Assembly (NCBI GenBank): GCA_032622095.1
Contig: CP136064.1
Location: forward strand, 261,807,863-261,871,862
DNA length: 64,000 bases
DNA from: Siphonodentalium dalli
Taxonomy: Eukaryota > Mollusca > Scaphopoda > Gadilida > Siphonodentaliidae
Direction of reading: 5' to 3'
This document shows, in pieces, positions 1 to 13,500 of the stretch (its first letter is position 1; each line of letters opens with the position of its first letter). The position numbers and the translations under genes were made by a program. The notes under the pieces were generated by a model. That model saw only the letters and a program-made list of their open reading frames with translations, had not been told where the DNA came from and ran no database searches.

Positions 1-2846
1 GCACGCCGGGGTGATGGATGGGTGTCGGGTGTCGGTGTGTTTATAGGAGGTATTTGGGGCCACCCACCCATGCCGTCAAATCGGTCGAAATCCTTACCGT
101 TCTCGGAAATAGTTTATACCCCATTTCACCCCTTCGGGTGGCACCACTCTGGGTGTTTGGGCAGGGATTGGGGTGTTTCTGGGAGGTATATGTGACGGCC
201 CACCCACCCACGCCGTCAAGTCGGTCCAAATCTTTACCGTTCACGATAATGGTCCATATCCTGAAGTGATTGGAAGGGAGTCGGTTGTTTATAGGGAGTA
301 TTTGGGACAGGCCACCCATCCATCCGTCAAATCGGTCGAAATCCCTACTGTTCTCGAAAATGGTCCATACCCAATTGTTACCCCCTCGGGGTGGCACCCC
401 CGTGGGTAATGGTGTGGGTTGGGGAGTTTCTATGTGGTATTTGGGGCGGGCCACCCACCCATGCAGTCAAATCGGTCGAAACCCCTACGGTTCTCGAAGA
501 TGATCCTTATCCCATTTTCACTCACTCGGGGTAGCACCCCGTGGGTGAAGGGTGGGGTCGGGGTGTTTCTCTGGAGTATTTGGGAGGGCCATGCACCCAT
601 GCCGTTAAATCGGTTGAAACCCTTAGCTTTCTCGAAACTGGTCCATACCCCATGTTTACCCCCTCGGGTTGCACCCCCGGGGTGATGGATGGGTGGAGTG
701 TCGGGGTGTTTATTTGGGGCCACCCACCCATCCAGTAAAATCGGTCGAAACCCCTACGGTTCTTGAAAATGGTCTATACCCAATGTTCACCCCCTCGGGG
801 TAGCACCCCCGTTGGTGAAAGGTGAAAGGTGGGGGTCGTGGTGTTTCTATGGGGTATTTCGGGCGGGCCACCCACCAGCCTTATCAAATTTGTCTTGGGG
901 AGAGACAGAAAGAAGTATATATATGCATTCATTTGATAGCGTTTGAGATGATAGAGTGGGTTTTGAATTGTCCTCGGTTTAGGGGCACCATTAGGAACCA
1001 TTTGTTTGACCATATTTGGTCTTATTCCAAAAACATTGGGCGACGGTCATCATAATGTTTTAGTGGTCAGATGTGAATTGGCCGAAGGGCCCTATTGTAA
1101 CAATTTGACATAAATTTGTCTATCGAAAACATATCCTATACTAACACTTCGAATGACTTCCTGTGTTTGTTGGTCCCAAAAATAAAAAGATCCCACAAAA
1201 ATTCAACTTCGTAATAATAATGACTTATAATATTTAAGTCGATTTGAGTTTGATTATACAGTCCCGGATCGACTATGGAAGTTCAACAAATGCGCCAATC
1301 GTGGCGATGAAAGGCCAGAACGAAAATGGAAGTTGCCATACCTTAACATATTTGTCTTGGTGAGAGACGCAAATGTGAATTGGCCGAAGGGCCCTATTGT
1401 AACATTTTGACATAAATTTGTCTTTCGAAAACATATCCTATACTAACACTTCGAATGACTTCCTGTGTTTGTTGGTCCCAAAAATAAAAAGATCCCACAA
1501 AAATTCAACTTCGTAATAATAATGACTTATAATATTTAAGTCGATTTGAGTTTGATTATACAGTCCCGGATCGACTATGGAAGTTCAACAAATGCGCCAA
1601 TCGTGGCGATGAAAGGCCAGAACGAAAATGGAAGTTGCCATACCTTAACATATTTGTCTTGGTGAGAGACGCAAATCGGTTGAAATCCTTACCTTTCTCG
1701 AAACTGGTCCATACCCCAGTTTAACCCACTCGGGTGCGTTGGTGGTTTTGAATTGTCCTCGACTTAGTGGCACCATAAGGAACCATTTGTGTGACCATAT
1801 TTGGTCTAATTCGAAAAACATTGGGCGACGGTCGTCATATTGTGTTTTAGTGGTCAGATGTGAATTGGCCGAAGGGCCCTATTGTAATATTTTGACATAA
1901 ATTGGTCTTTCGAAAAGATATCCTATACTAACACTTCGAATGATTTCCTGTGTTGGTTGGTCCCAAAAATAAAAAGATCCCACAAAAATTCAACTTCGTA
2001 ATAATAATGACTTATAATATGTAAGTCGATTTGAGTTTGATTATACAGTCCCGGATCGACTATGGATGTTCAACAAATGCGCCAATCGTGGCGATGAACG
2101 GCCAGAACGAAAATGGAAGTTGCCATACCTTAACATATTTGTCTTGGTGAGAGACGCAAATCGGTTGAAATCCTTACCTTTCTCGAAACTGGTCCATACC
2201 CCAGTTTAACCCACTCGGGTGCGTTGGTGGTTTTGAATTGTCCTCGATTTAGTGGCACCATAAGGAACCATTTGTGTGACCATACTTGGTCTTATTCGAA
2301 AAACATTGGGCGACGGTCGTCATATTGTGTTTTAGTGGTCAGATGTGAATTGGCCGAAGGGCCCTATTGTAATATTTTGACATAAATTGGTCTTTCGAAA
2401 AGATATCCTATACTAACACTTCTAATGATTTCCTGTGTTGGTTGGTCCCAAAAATAAAAAGATCCCACAAAAATTCAACTTCGTAATAATAATGACTTAT
2501 AATATGTAAGTCGATTTGAGTTTGATTATACAGTCCCGGATCGACTATGGAAGTTCAACAAATGCGCCAATCGTGGCGATGAAAGGCCAGAATGAAAATG
2601 GAAGTTGCCATACCTTAACATATTTGTCTTGGTGAGAGACGCAAATCGGTTGAAATCCTTACCTTTCTCGAAACTGGTCCATACCCCAGTTTATCCCACT
2701 CGGTGGCACGCCCCGAGGGTGAATGATGGGGGTTCGGGTGTTTCTATGGGTTATTTGGGGTGGTCCACCCACACAAGCCGTCAAATCGGTCGAAATCCCT
2801 ACGGTTTTCGAAAAGGGTCCATACCCCATTTTCACCCCTCGGGGTG
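1..2846. repeat. Satellite block, ~2847-bp higher-order repeat, copy 1
   Basis: Degenerate tandem monomers of about 140 bp. Each contains a CCGTCAAATCGGTCGAAA box, a TTCTCGAAAATGGTCCATAC box and a GC-rich CACCCC/GGGGTG segment. The boxes recur at about 73, 213, 324, 463 and 602. The whole block is repeated from 2847 with the same order of variants, so it is a higher-order repeat. Small reading frames on both strands are periodic by-products of the monomer and are not genes. Confidence 0.9.
1072..2700 (+). repeat. 484-bp composite tandem repeat inside copy 1
   Basis: Units start with GTGAATTGGCCGAAGGGCCC at 1072, 1374, 1858 and 2342. The first is a shortened 302-bp unit and the next two are 484 bp. 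Each full unit fuses about 420 bp of non-satellite sequence to a piece of the 140-bp monomer (CGGTTGAAATCCTTACC to CCCACTCGG). The composite therefore arose by insertion or recombination into the satellite and was then amplified. Confidence 0.85.
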
Positions 2847-4880
2847 GCACACCCGGGGTGATGGATGGGTGTCGGGTGTCGGTGTGTTTATATGAGGTAT
2901 TTGGGGCCACCCACCCATGCCGTCAAATCGGTCGAAATCATTACCGTTCTCGGAAATAGTTTATACCCCATTTCACCCCTTCGGGTGGCACCACTCTGGG
3001 TGTTTGGGCAGGGATTGGGGTGTTTCTGGGAGGTATATGTGACGGGCCACCCACCCACGCCGTCAAATCGGTCCAAATCTTTACCGTTCTCGATAATGGT
3101 CCATACCCTGAAGTGATTGGAAGGGAGTCGGTTGTTTATAGGGAGTATTTGGGACAGGCCACCCACCCATCCGTCAAATCGGTCGAAATCCCTACTGTTC
3201 TCGAAAATGGTCCATACCCAATTGTTACCCCTCGGGGTGGCACCCCCGTGGGTAATGGTGTGGGTTGGGGAGTTTCTATGTGGTATTTGGGGCGGGTCAC
3301 CCACCCATGCAGTCAAATCGGTCGAAACCCTTACGGTTCTCGAAGATGATCCTTATTCCATTTTCACTCACTTGGGGTAGCACCCCGTGGGTGAAGGGTG
3401 GGGTCGGGGTGTTTCTCTGGAGTATTTGGGAGGGCCATGCACCCATGCCGTTAAATCGGTTGAAACCCTTAGCTTTCTCGAAACTGGTCCATACCCCATG
3501 TTTACCCCCTCGGGTGGCACCCCCGGGGTGATGGATGGGTGGGGTGTCGGGGTGTTTATTTGGGGCCACCCACCCATCCAGTCAAATCGGTCGAAACCAC
3601 TACGGTTCTTGAAAATGGTCTATACCCAATGTCCACCCCCTCGGGGTAGCACCCCCGTGGGTGAAAGGTGAAAGGTGGGGGATCGTGGTGTTTCTATGGG
3701 GTATTTCTGGCGGGCCACCCACCAGCCTTATCAAATTTGTCTTGGGGAGAGACAGAAAGAAGTATATATGCATTCATTTGATAGCGTTTGAGATGATAGA
3801 GTGGGTTTTGAATTTTCCTCGGTTTAGGGGTACCATTAGGAACCATTTGTTTGACCATATTTGGTCTTATTCCAAAAACATTGGGCGACGGTCATCATAA
3901 TGTTTTAGTGGTCAGATGTGAATTGGCCGAAGGGCCCTATTGTAACATTTTGACATAAATTTGTCTTTCGAAAACATATCCTATACTAACACTTCGAATG
4001 ACTTCCTGTGTTTGTTGGTCCCAAAAATAAAAAGATCCCACAAAAATTCAACTTCGTAATAATAATGACTTATAATATTTAAGTCGATTTGAGTTTGATT
4101 ATACAGTCCCGGATCGACTATAGCAGTCCAACAAATGCGCCAATCGTGGCGACGAAAGGCCAGAACGAAAATGGAAGTTGTATACATTAACACATTTGTC
4201 TTGGTGAGAGACCCAAATCGGTTGAAATCCTTACCTTTCTCGAAACTGGTCCATACCCCAGTTTAACCCACTCGGGTGCGTGGGTGGTTTTGAATTGTCC
4301 TCGACTTAGTGGCACCATAAGGAACCATTTGTGTGACCATATTTGGTCTTATTCGAACAACATTGGGCGACGGTCGTCATATTGTTTTAGTGGTCAGATG
4401 TGAATTGGCCGAAGGGCCCTATTGTAATATTTTGACATAAATTGGTCTTTCGAAAAGATATCATATACTAGCACTTCGAATGATTTCCTGTGTTGGTTGG
4501 TCCCAAAAATAAAAAGATCCCACAAAAATTCAACTTCGTAATAATAATGACTTATAATATGTAAGTCGATTTGAGTTTGATTATACAGTCCCGGATCGAC
4601 TATGGAAGTTCAACAAATGCGCCAATCGTGGCGATGAAAGGCCAGAACGAAAATGGAAGTTGCCATACCTTAACATATTTGTCTTGGTTAGAGACGCAAA
4701 TCGGTTGAAATCCTTACCTTTCTCGAAACTGGTTCATACCCCAGTTTAACCCACTCGTTGGCACACCTCGAGGGTGATGGATGGGGGTTCGGGTGTTTCT
4801 ATGGGGTATTTGGGGTGGGCCACCCACACATACCGTCAAATGGGTCTAAATCACTACTGTTCTCGAAAATGGTCCATACC
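2847..4880. repeat. Satellite block, ~2847-bp higher-order repeat, copy 2
   Basis: Repeats positions 1 onward in the same variant order with scattered substitutions and short indels. It contains two 484-bp-type units (starts at 3917 and 4399) where copy 1 has four. The two copies thus differ in the number of the inner repeat, as expected from unequal exchange. No gene is supported here. Confidence 0.85.
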
Positions 4881-6096
4881 CCATTGTTACCCCATCGGTG
4901 TGGCACCCCCGTGGGTGATGGGTGGGGGTTCGGGTATTTCTAGGTGGTGTTTGGGGCGGGCTACCAACCAATGCAGCCCAATCGGTCGAAACCCCTACGT
5001 TTCTCGAAGATGTCCATACCCCATTTTCACCCCCTCCGGGTAGCACTCCCGTGGGTGACGTGCGGGGTCGGGGTCTTTATATGGGCTATTTGGGGCGGGC
5101 CACGCACCCATGCCATTAAATCGACCGAATTCCTTACCTTTCTCGAAAATGGCCCTTACTCCATTTTAACCCCCTCGGGGTGGCACCCCTGGGGGTGATG
5201 GGTGGGGGTCGGGTGTTTCCATGAGTATTTGGGAGGGCCACCCACCCATGCCGTCAAATCGGTTGAAATCCTTACCTTTCTCGTAACTGGTCCATACCCC
5301 AGTTTAACCCCATCGGTTGGCACACCCCGAGGGTGATGGATGGGGGTTCAGGTGTTCCTATGGGGTATTTGGGGTGGGCCACCCACCCATGCCGTCAAAC
5401 GGTCGCAATCCCTACGGTTCTCGAAAATGGTCCTTACGTTGTGGTACCCCCGGGGTGATAGGTTGTGTCCGGGTGTTTCTAGTAGGTTTTTGGGGCTGGC
5501 CACACACCCATGCCACCAAATCGGTCGAAATCCTTACCGTTCTAAAAATGGTCCATACCGTTTTTACCCCCCCCCTCCGGGTGGCACACCGGGTGTGATG
5601 GTGGGGGATCCAGGAGTTTCTAGTGTATTTTTGGCCGTCAAATCGGTCGAAATCCTCACCGTTCTCGAAAAAAGGACCATACTCTATTTTCACCTCATCG
5701 GGGTGGCACCCCCGGGGTGATGGGTGGGGTCGGTGTTTTTAGGTGGTATTTGAGGCGGGCCACCCACACATGACGTAAAATCTGTCAAAATTCATACCCT
5801 TCGCGAAAATTGTCCATACCATATGTTCACCTTTCGGTGGCACCCCATGGAGGTGATTGGTGGGGGGGGGGGGGGGGTCAGTGTGTTTCTATGGAGTACT
5901 TGGGCGGTCACTCGCCCATACCGTCAAATGGGTGGAAATTCTCACCGTTCTCGAAAATGGTCCATACCCCATTCACCCCTTCGGGGTGGCACCCCCCAGG
6001 GGTGATAGATGGGTTCGGTGAATGTATAGGTGGTATTTGGGGCGGGCCACCCACCCATGCCATCAAATCGGTCGAAATCCTTATCTAATATTGTCC
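4881..6096. repeat. 140-bp satellite monomers without higher-order structure
   Basis: About nine diverged 140-bp monomers between the two higher-order blocks. They include a shortened monomer near 5620-5760 and a run of 16 G near 5864. No longer period is evident. No gene is supported. Confidence 0.8.
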
Positions 6097-9000
6097 ATAC
6101 CCCATTTACACCCATACGGAGTGTCACCCCCGGTGTGATCGGTCGGGTTCGGGGTGTTTCTAGATGGGATTTGGGGCGGGCCACCCATCCGTGTCGTCCA
6201 ATCGGTGGTATTTGGGGCGGGCTACCAACATTTTACCCCATCGAAGTGGCACCCCCGAGTGATGGTGGGGGTATGGTGTGTCTATGGGTATTTGGGGCGG
6301 GCCTACCACCCAAGCCGTGATATCGGTCGAAATCCACACCGGTCTTGAAAATGGTCCGTACCCCATTTTCACCACCTGCGGTCAAATCGGTTGAAATTCT
6401 TACCCTTCTCGAAAGTTGTCTATACCACATGTTCACCCACTGGGTGGCACCCCGGGTGATGGGTGGGGTCGGGTGTTTTTAGGGGGTATTATGGGCGAGC
6501 CACCCACCCATGCCGTCAAATCGGTCTAAATTCTTACCCTTCTCGAAATTTATCCATACCCCATGTTCATCCCTGGGGTGGCATCCCCCAGGAAGTAATT
6601 GGTGGGGTATCGACGTGTTTCTTTGGGTTACTTGGGCGGACCACTCACCCATGGCGTCCAATCTGTGGAAATTCTTACCGTTCTCGAGTAAGGTCCATAC
6701 CCCATTTTCACCCTTTCGGGTGGCACCACCCAAGGGTGATGTCGGGTTCGGGTATTTATATGAGGTATTTGTGGCGGGCCAGCCACCCACGCCGTCAAAT
6801 CGGTCGAAATCCTTACCATTCTCGAATATTGTCCATACCCCATGTTCACCCCTGCGGAGTGGCACCACCGGTGTGATAAGTGGGAGTCGGGTATTTCTAG
6901 GTGGTATTTGGGCGGGCCACCCACCCATGGCGTCAAATCCATACGGCATTTTCACTCCCTATGGTGGCACCCCCACCGGAGTGATGGGTGGGGTGGGGTT
7001 TTTCTAGTGGGTATTTAGGGCGGGCCACCCACCCTGTGGTGATGGCTTGGGAATCGGGTGTTCATAGGGGTTATTTGGGGCAAGCCACCGACCCATGCCA
7101 TCAAATCGGTCGAAATCCTTACCGTTCTCAAAAATGGTTCATACCCCATGTTCACCCCTTGGGGTGGCAGCCACTGGGGTTGATGCCTCGGGGGTCGGCG
7201 TGTTTCTAGGGGTTATTTGTGGTGGGCCATCACACATGCCATCAAATCGGGCGAAATCCTTTCCGTTCTCGAAAATGGTCCTTACCCCATGTTCACCTCC
7301 TCGGGTGGCAACCCGGGTGATGGGTGGGTGATCCGGGAGTTTCTATGGTATTTTGGGTAGATCACCCACCCATGCCGTCAAATCGGTCGAAATCCTTACC
7401 GTTCTCGAAAATGATCCATACCCCATTTTCACCTCCTCGGGGTGGCACCCCCGCAGGTGATTGGTATGGGATCGGTGTGTTTCTATGGTGTACTTGAGGT
7501 GGGCCACTCACCGTGCCGTCAAATCAGTGGAAATTATTACTCTCCTCGAAAAAATGTCCATACCCCATGTTCACCCCATGGGGTGGCACCCCATGAGGTG
7601 ATTGGTGGTTCGGGTTGTTTCTATGGGGTACTTGGGGCGGGCCACTCACCCACGCCGTCAAATCGGTGCTAATTCTTACCGTTCTCGAAAATAGCCCATT
7701 TTCACCCCTCGGGGTGGCACCATTGAGCTGATGGTTGGAGGCCGGGTGTTTCTGATGGGTATTTGGGGCGGGCCACATACCCATGCCGTCAAATCGGTAA
7801 AAATCCTTACCGTTCTCGAAAATGATCCATACCCCATTTTCACACCCTCGGGTGCCACCCCGGAGAAATGGGTGGGGTCGGGGTGTTTCTAGGGGATAAT
7901 TGGAGCGGGCCACCACCCAGGCCGTCAAATCGGTAGAAATCCTTACCTTACACCATTTTACCCCCCTTCGGGGTGGCACCCGCGGGGTGATGGATGGGGC
8001 ATTGTGCTGTTTCTAGGGGGTATTTGGGGCAGATCGCTCGAAATCCTTACCATTCTCCAAAATTGTCCATACCCCATTTAACACCCACGGGGTGGCACCC
8101 CGGGGCCTTGTACTATGGACCATAATAATTGTAATCACAAGGTTAAGGGAGGTACACAGGAGGCGGGCAAGTGCAATAGACCACTGTATTGTAATAGTGT
8201 ATATTATACCCGTGTGCATGTGGGCTCATTGCCGATGGGTGATTGGGTTTGATCAGAATGGCATTCACACTGCGGCAATCAAGCGGTTGTCTCGTGGCAA
8301 ACAACCTAAAGTCTGTATTGGAGTATTGACCAATTATGACATTCGTGCAGGGATGTTGTTAGAGGGTCTCCTTTGTGGGTACACAACTTGGAGTTTAAAC
8401 CTGCACCTGAGACCTTCTAGCTACGTCTCTTGTACATATTATCAATAGAATACTGCAGCGATTCTGAATGACAAACCAACTAGAAATTAAATACATCGTA
8501 CGACTTGAATTGTTGGAACAGACCATAACCATTGATGAAATATAACACAATGCACGAACGGTTGCGGTGTACTCACTGGGCGATTAATTAAAGGATACCG
8601 ATTACCACTAATCAAATTGAACACGGCTCACCCATGCACTAGCGATAACATCTCAATGAGTGTCTCCGAGGAATCATTTTTTTCATTGGTCAATCAAGTC
8701 ACATGTGAAAAACTTATTATTTTATTGGTCACCAATTATTTTATTGGTCAACATGCATGTGAAAGCGGAATTACAAGAAGTCGCCTATACACTGTTAGAA
8801 TAAGAGTGGAGGTCTATGGTAATCGACACCTTTTGTGTGCCCCACTGAAGCTTGTGATTACAATAATTGTGTTCTATAGTATAGGGCCCGGGTTGATGGG
8901 TGGGTGGTCGGGGTGTTTTATGTGGTATTTGGGGTGGGCCACCAACCCATTCCGTCAAATCGGTCTAAATTCCTACCCTCTGGGTGGCACCCCCGGGGTG

Positions 9001-10531
9001 ATGGGCGGGGGTCGGGTGTTTCTGGGAGGTATATGGGCGGGACACACACCCATGTCGTCAAATCGGTTGAAAACCTTACCGTTCTCGAAAATGGTCCAAA
9101 CACCATTTGTACCCCCTCGGGGTGATGGGTGGGGGTGTTTCAAATTGGTGTTTAAATTGTGAATTTAGGGTGGGGCACCCACACACACGCGGTCAAATCG
9201 GTTGAAATTCTTACCATTCTCGAAAGTTGTCTATACCACATGTTCACCCCCCCTGGGTCGCACACCCAATGTGATTGGTGGGGGTCTGGTGTTTCTATTG
9301 GGTATTTGGGGCGGGCCACACACCCATGCCGTCAAATCGGTAAAAATATTTACCGTTCTCGAGAATGGTCCATACACTATTTTCACACCTACGGGGTGTC
9401 ACTCCCGGGGTGGTGTGGCTGGGGTGTTTCTATGGGGTATTTGGGGCGGGCCATCCACCCATGCCGTCACGAAATTTGTCCATAACCTATTTTCACCTCT
9501 TCGGGGTGCCAACCCCAGAGGTTGATGGGATGGGTCTGGTGTTTCTAGGGGGTATTTGGGGCGGGCCACCCACAAATGCCGTCAAATCGGTCGAAATTCT
9601 TACCGTTCTGGAAAGTGGTCGATACTGTTCTCGAAAATGGTCCATACCCCATTTTCACCTCTTCGTTGTTGATGGGCGGGGGTCTGGTGTCTATAGGGGG
9701 TATTTGGGACGAGCGACCACCCATGCCGTCAAATCGGTCGAAATACTTACCGTTCTCGAAAATGGTTCATCCCCCATTTTCACCCCTTCTGTTGTCACCA
9801 CCCGGGGGTGATGAGTGGGGAGTCTGGTGTTTCTAGTAGGTATTTGGGGCGGGGCCACCCACCCAGCATGCAATCAAATCGGTCGAAATCCCAACTGTTC
9901 TTGAAAATGGTTTATACCCCATTTCACCCCTTCGGGGTGGCACCCCCGGTGGTGATAGGTTGGGCTCGGTGTGTTTGTGTCAGGCCACCGAACCGTTCAG
10001 TCAAATTGGTCGAAATCTGTACCGTTCTCGAAAATGGTCGATGCTGTTCTCGAAAATGGTCCATATCCCATTTTCACCTCTTCGGGGTGGCAATCACCGG
10101 GTTTGCTGTGTGGGGGTCTGTCGTCTCTATGGGTGTTTGGGACGAGCCACCCACCCATGCCGTCAAATCGGTCGAAATCCTTACCGTTCTTGGAAATAGT
10201 TTATACCCCATTTCACCCCTTCGCGTGGTAACACCCGGGGTGATTGGGTAGAGATTTCGAGTGTTTCTGAGAGATATATGGGACGGGCCACCCACCCATG
10301 CCGTCAAATCGGTCCAAATCCTTACTGTTCTCGAAAATGGTCCATACCCCGAAGTGATTGGAAGGGAGTCGGTTGTTTCTAGGGAGTATTTGGGGTGGGC
10401 CACCCACCGTGCCGTCAAATCGGTTTAAATCCAATACTGTTCTCGAAAATGGTCCATACCCAATTGTTACCCAATCGGGGTGGCACCCCCGTGGGTAATG
10501 GGTGGGGATGGGAGTTTCTGTGTGGTATGGT
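6097..10531. repeat. ~4436-bp satellite higher-order repeat, unit 1
   Basis: Contains roughly 25 diverged 140-bp monomers plus a 785-bp inverted-repeat element. It is nearly identical to the next two units, and equivalent landmarks are offset by 4435-4437 bp (6463/10899/15335). Differences are single bases and homopolymer lengths, which indicates very recent amplification or homogenisation. Confidence 0.92.
8104..8888. mobile_element. 785-bp inverted-repeat (MITE-like) element in satellite unit 1
   Basis: AT-rich sequence interrupts the GC-rich satellite. It begins with GGCCTTGTACTATGG and ends with the near-complement CTATAGTATAGGGCC. Deeper in both ends ATTGTAATCACAAG occurs in inverted orientation, giving terminal inverted repeats of about 36 bp with a few mismatches. 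There is no transposase frame; the two longest frames (118 and 181 codons) lack recognisable domains and the second runs into satellite. The element is inferred to be a non-autonomous DNA transposon. The target duplication is obscured by the palindromic CCCGGG flank, so the superfamily is undecided. Confidence 0.75.
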
Positions 10532-13500
10532 ATACCCCATTTACACCCATACGGAGTGTCACCCCCGGTGTGATCGGTCGGGTTCGGGATGTTTCTAGAT
10601 GGGATTTGGGGCGGGCCACCCATCCGTGTCGTCCAATCGGTGGTATTTGGGGGCGGGCTACCAACATTTTATCCCATCGAAGTGGCACCCCCGAGTGATG
10701 GTGGGGGTATGGTGTGTCTATGGGTATTTGGGGCGGGCCAACCACCCAAGCCGTGATATCGGTCGAAATCCACACCGGTCTTGAAAATGGTCCGTACCCC
10801 ATTTTCACCACCTGCGGTCAAATCGGTTGAAATTCTTACCCTTCTCGAAAGTTGTCTATACCACATGTTCACCCCCTGGGTGGCACCCCGGGTGATGGGT
10901 GGGGTCGGGTGTTTTTAGGGGGTATTATGGGCGAGCCACCCACCCATGCCGTCAAATCGGTCTAAATTCTTACCCTTCTCGAAATTTATCCATACCCCAT
11001 GTTCATCCCTGGGGTGGCATCCCCCAGGAGGTAATTGGTGGGGTATCGACGTGTTTCTTTGGGTTACTTGGGCGGACCACTCACCCATGGCGTCCAATCT
11101 GTGGAAATTCTTACCGTTCTCGAGTAAGGTCCATACCCCATTTTCACCCCTTCGGGTGGCACCACCCAAGGGTGATGTCGGGTTCGGGTATTTATATGAG
11201 GTATTTGTGGCGGGCCATCCACCCACGCCGTCAAATCGGTCGAAATCCTTACCATTCTCGAATATTGTCCATAACCCATGTTCACCCCTGCGGAGTGGCA
11301 CCACCGGTGTGATAAGTGGGAGTCGGGTATTTCTAGGTGGTATTTGGGCGGGCCACCCACCCATGGCGTCAAATCCATACGGCATTTTCACTCCCTATGG
11401 TGGCACCCCCACCGGAGTGATGGGTGGGGTGGGGTTTTTCTAGTGGGTATTTAGGGCGGGCCACCCACCCTGTGGTGATGGCTTGGAAATCGGGTGTTCA
11501 TAGGGGTTATTTGGGGCAAGCCACCGACCCATGCCATCAAATCGGTCGAAATCCTTACCGTTCTCAAAAATGGTTCATACCCCATGTTCACCCCCTTGGG
11601 GTGGCAGCCACTGGGGTTGATGCCTCGGGGGTCGGCGTGTTTCTAGGGGTTATTTGTGGTGGGCCATCACACATGCCATCAAATCGGGCGAAATCCTTTC
11701 CGTTCTCGAAAATGGTCCTTACCCCATGTTCACCTCCTCGGGTGGCAACCCGGGTGATGGGTGGGTGATCCGGGAGTTTCTATGGTATTTTGGGTAGATC
11801 ACCCACCCATGCCGTCAAATCGGTCGAAATCCTTACCGTTCTCGAAAATGATCCATACCCCATTTTCACCTCCTCGGGGTGGCACCCCCGCAGGTGATTG
11901 GTATGGGATCGGTGTGTTTCTATGGTGTACTTGAGGTGGGCCACTCACCGTGCCGTCAAATCAGTGGAAATTATTACTCTCCTCGAAAAAATGTCCATAC
12001 CCCATGTTCACCCCATGGGGTGGCACCCCATGAGGTGATTGGTGGTTCGGGTTGTTTCTATGGGGTACTTGGGGCGGGCCACTCACCCACGCCGTCAAAT
12101 CGGTGCTAATTCTTACCGTTCTCGAAAATAGCCCATTTTCACCCCTCGGGGTGGCACCATTGAGCTGATGGTTGGAGGCCGGGTGTTTCTGATGGGTATT
12201 TGGGGCGGGCCACATACCCATGCCGTCAAATCGGTAAAAATCCTTACCGTTCTCGAAAATGATCCATACCCCATTTTCACACCCTCGGGTGCCACCCCGG
12301 AGAAATGGGTGGGGTCGGGGTGTTTCTAGGGGATAATTGGAGCGGGCCACCACCCAGGCCGTCAAATCGGTAGAAATCCTTACCTTACACCATTTTACCC
12401 CCTTCGGGGTGGCACCCGCGGGGTGATGGATGGGGCATTGTGCTGTTTCTAGGGGGTATTTGGGGCAGATCGCTCGAAATCCTTACCATTCTCCAAAATT
12501 GTCCATACCCCATTTAACACCCACGGGGTGGCACCCCGGGGCCTTGTACTATGGACCATAATAATTGTAATCACAAGGTTAAGGGAGGTACACAGGAGGC
12601 GGGCAAGTGCAATAGACCACTGTATTGTAATAGTGTATATTATACCCGTGTGCATGTGGGCTCATTGCCGATGGGTGATTGGGTTTGATCAGAATGGCAT
12701 TCACACTGCGGCAATCAAGCGGTTGTCTCGTGGCAAACAACCTAAAGTCTGTATTGGAGTATTGACCAATTATGACATTCGTGCAGGGATGTTGTTAGAG
12801 GGTCTCCTTTGTGGGTACACAACTTGGAGTTTAAACCTGCACATGAGACCTTCTAGCTACGTCTCTTGTACATATTATCAATAGAATACTGCAGCGATTC
12901 TGAATGACAAACCAACTAGAAATTAAATACATCGTACGACTTGAATTGTTGGAACAGACGATAACCATTGATGAAATATAACACAATGCACGAACGGTTG
13001 CGGTGTACTCACTGGGCGATTAATTAAAGGATACCGATTACCACTAATCAAATTGAACACGGCTCACCCATGCACTAGCGATAACATCTCAATGAGTGTC
13101 TCCGAGGAATCATTTTTTTCATTGGTCAATCAAGTCACATGTGAAAAACTTATTATTTTATTGGTCACCAATTATTTTATTGGTCAACATGCATGTGAAA
13201 GCGGAATTACAAGAAGTCGCCTATACACTGTTAGAATAAGAGTGGAGGTCTATGGTAATCGACACCTTTTGTGTGCCCCACTGAAGCTTGTGATTACAAT
13301 AATTGTGTTCTATAGTATAGGGCCCGGGTTGATGGGTGGGTGGTCGGGGTGTTTTATGTGGTATTTGGGGTGGGCCACCAACCCATTCCGTCAAATCGGT
13401 CTAAATTCCTACCCTCTGGGTGGCACCCCCGGGGTGATGGGCGGGGGTCGGGTGTTTCTGGGAGGTATATGGGCGGGACACACACCCATGTCGTCAAATC

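Noticed and set aside
1790-1840. CENP-B-box-like TTCGAAAAACATTGGGCG in the 484-bp repeat
   Set aside because: The spacing and the CGGG core do not match the CENP-B box; it is a near miss only.
8092-9162. 118- and 181-codon frames in the 785-bp element as transposase genes
   Set aside because: No DDE/DDD or zinc-finger features; the frames start or end in flanking satellite, and the element looks non-coding.
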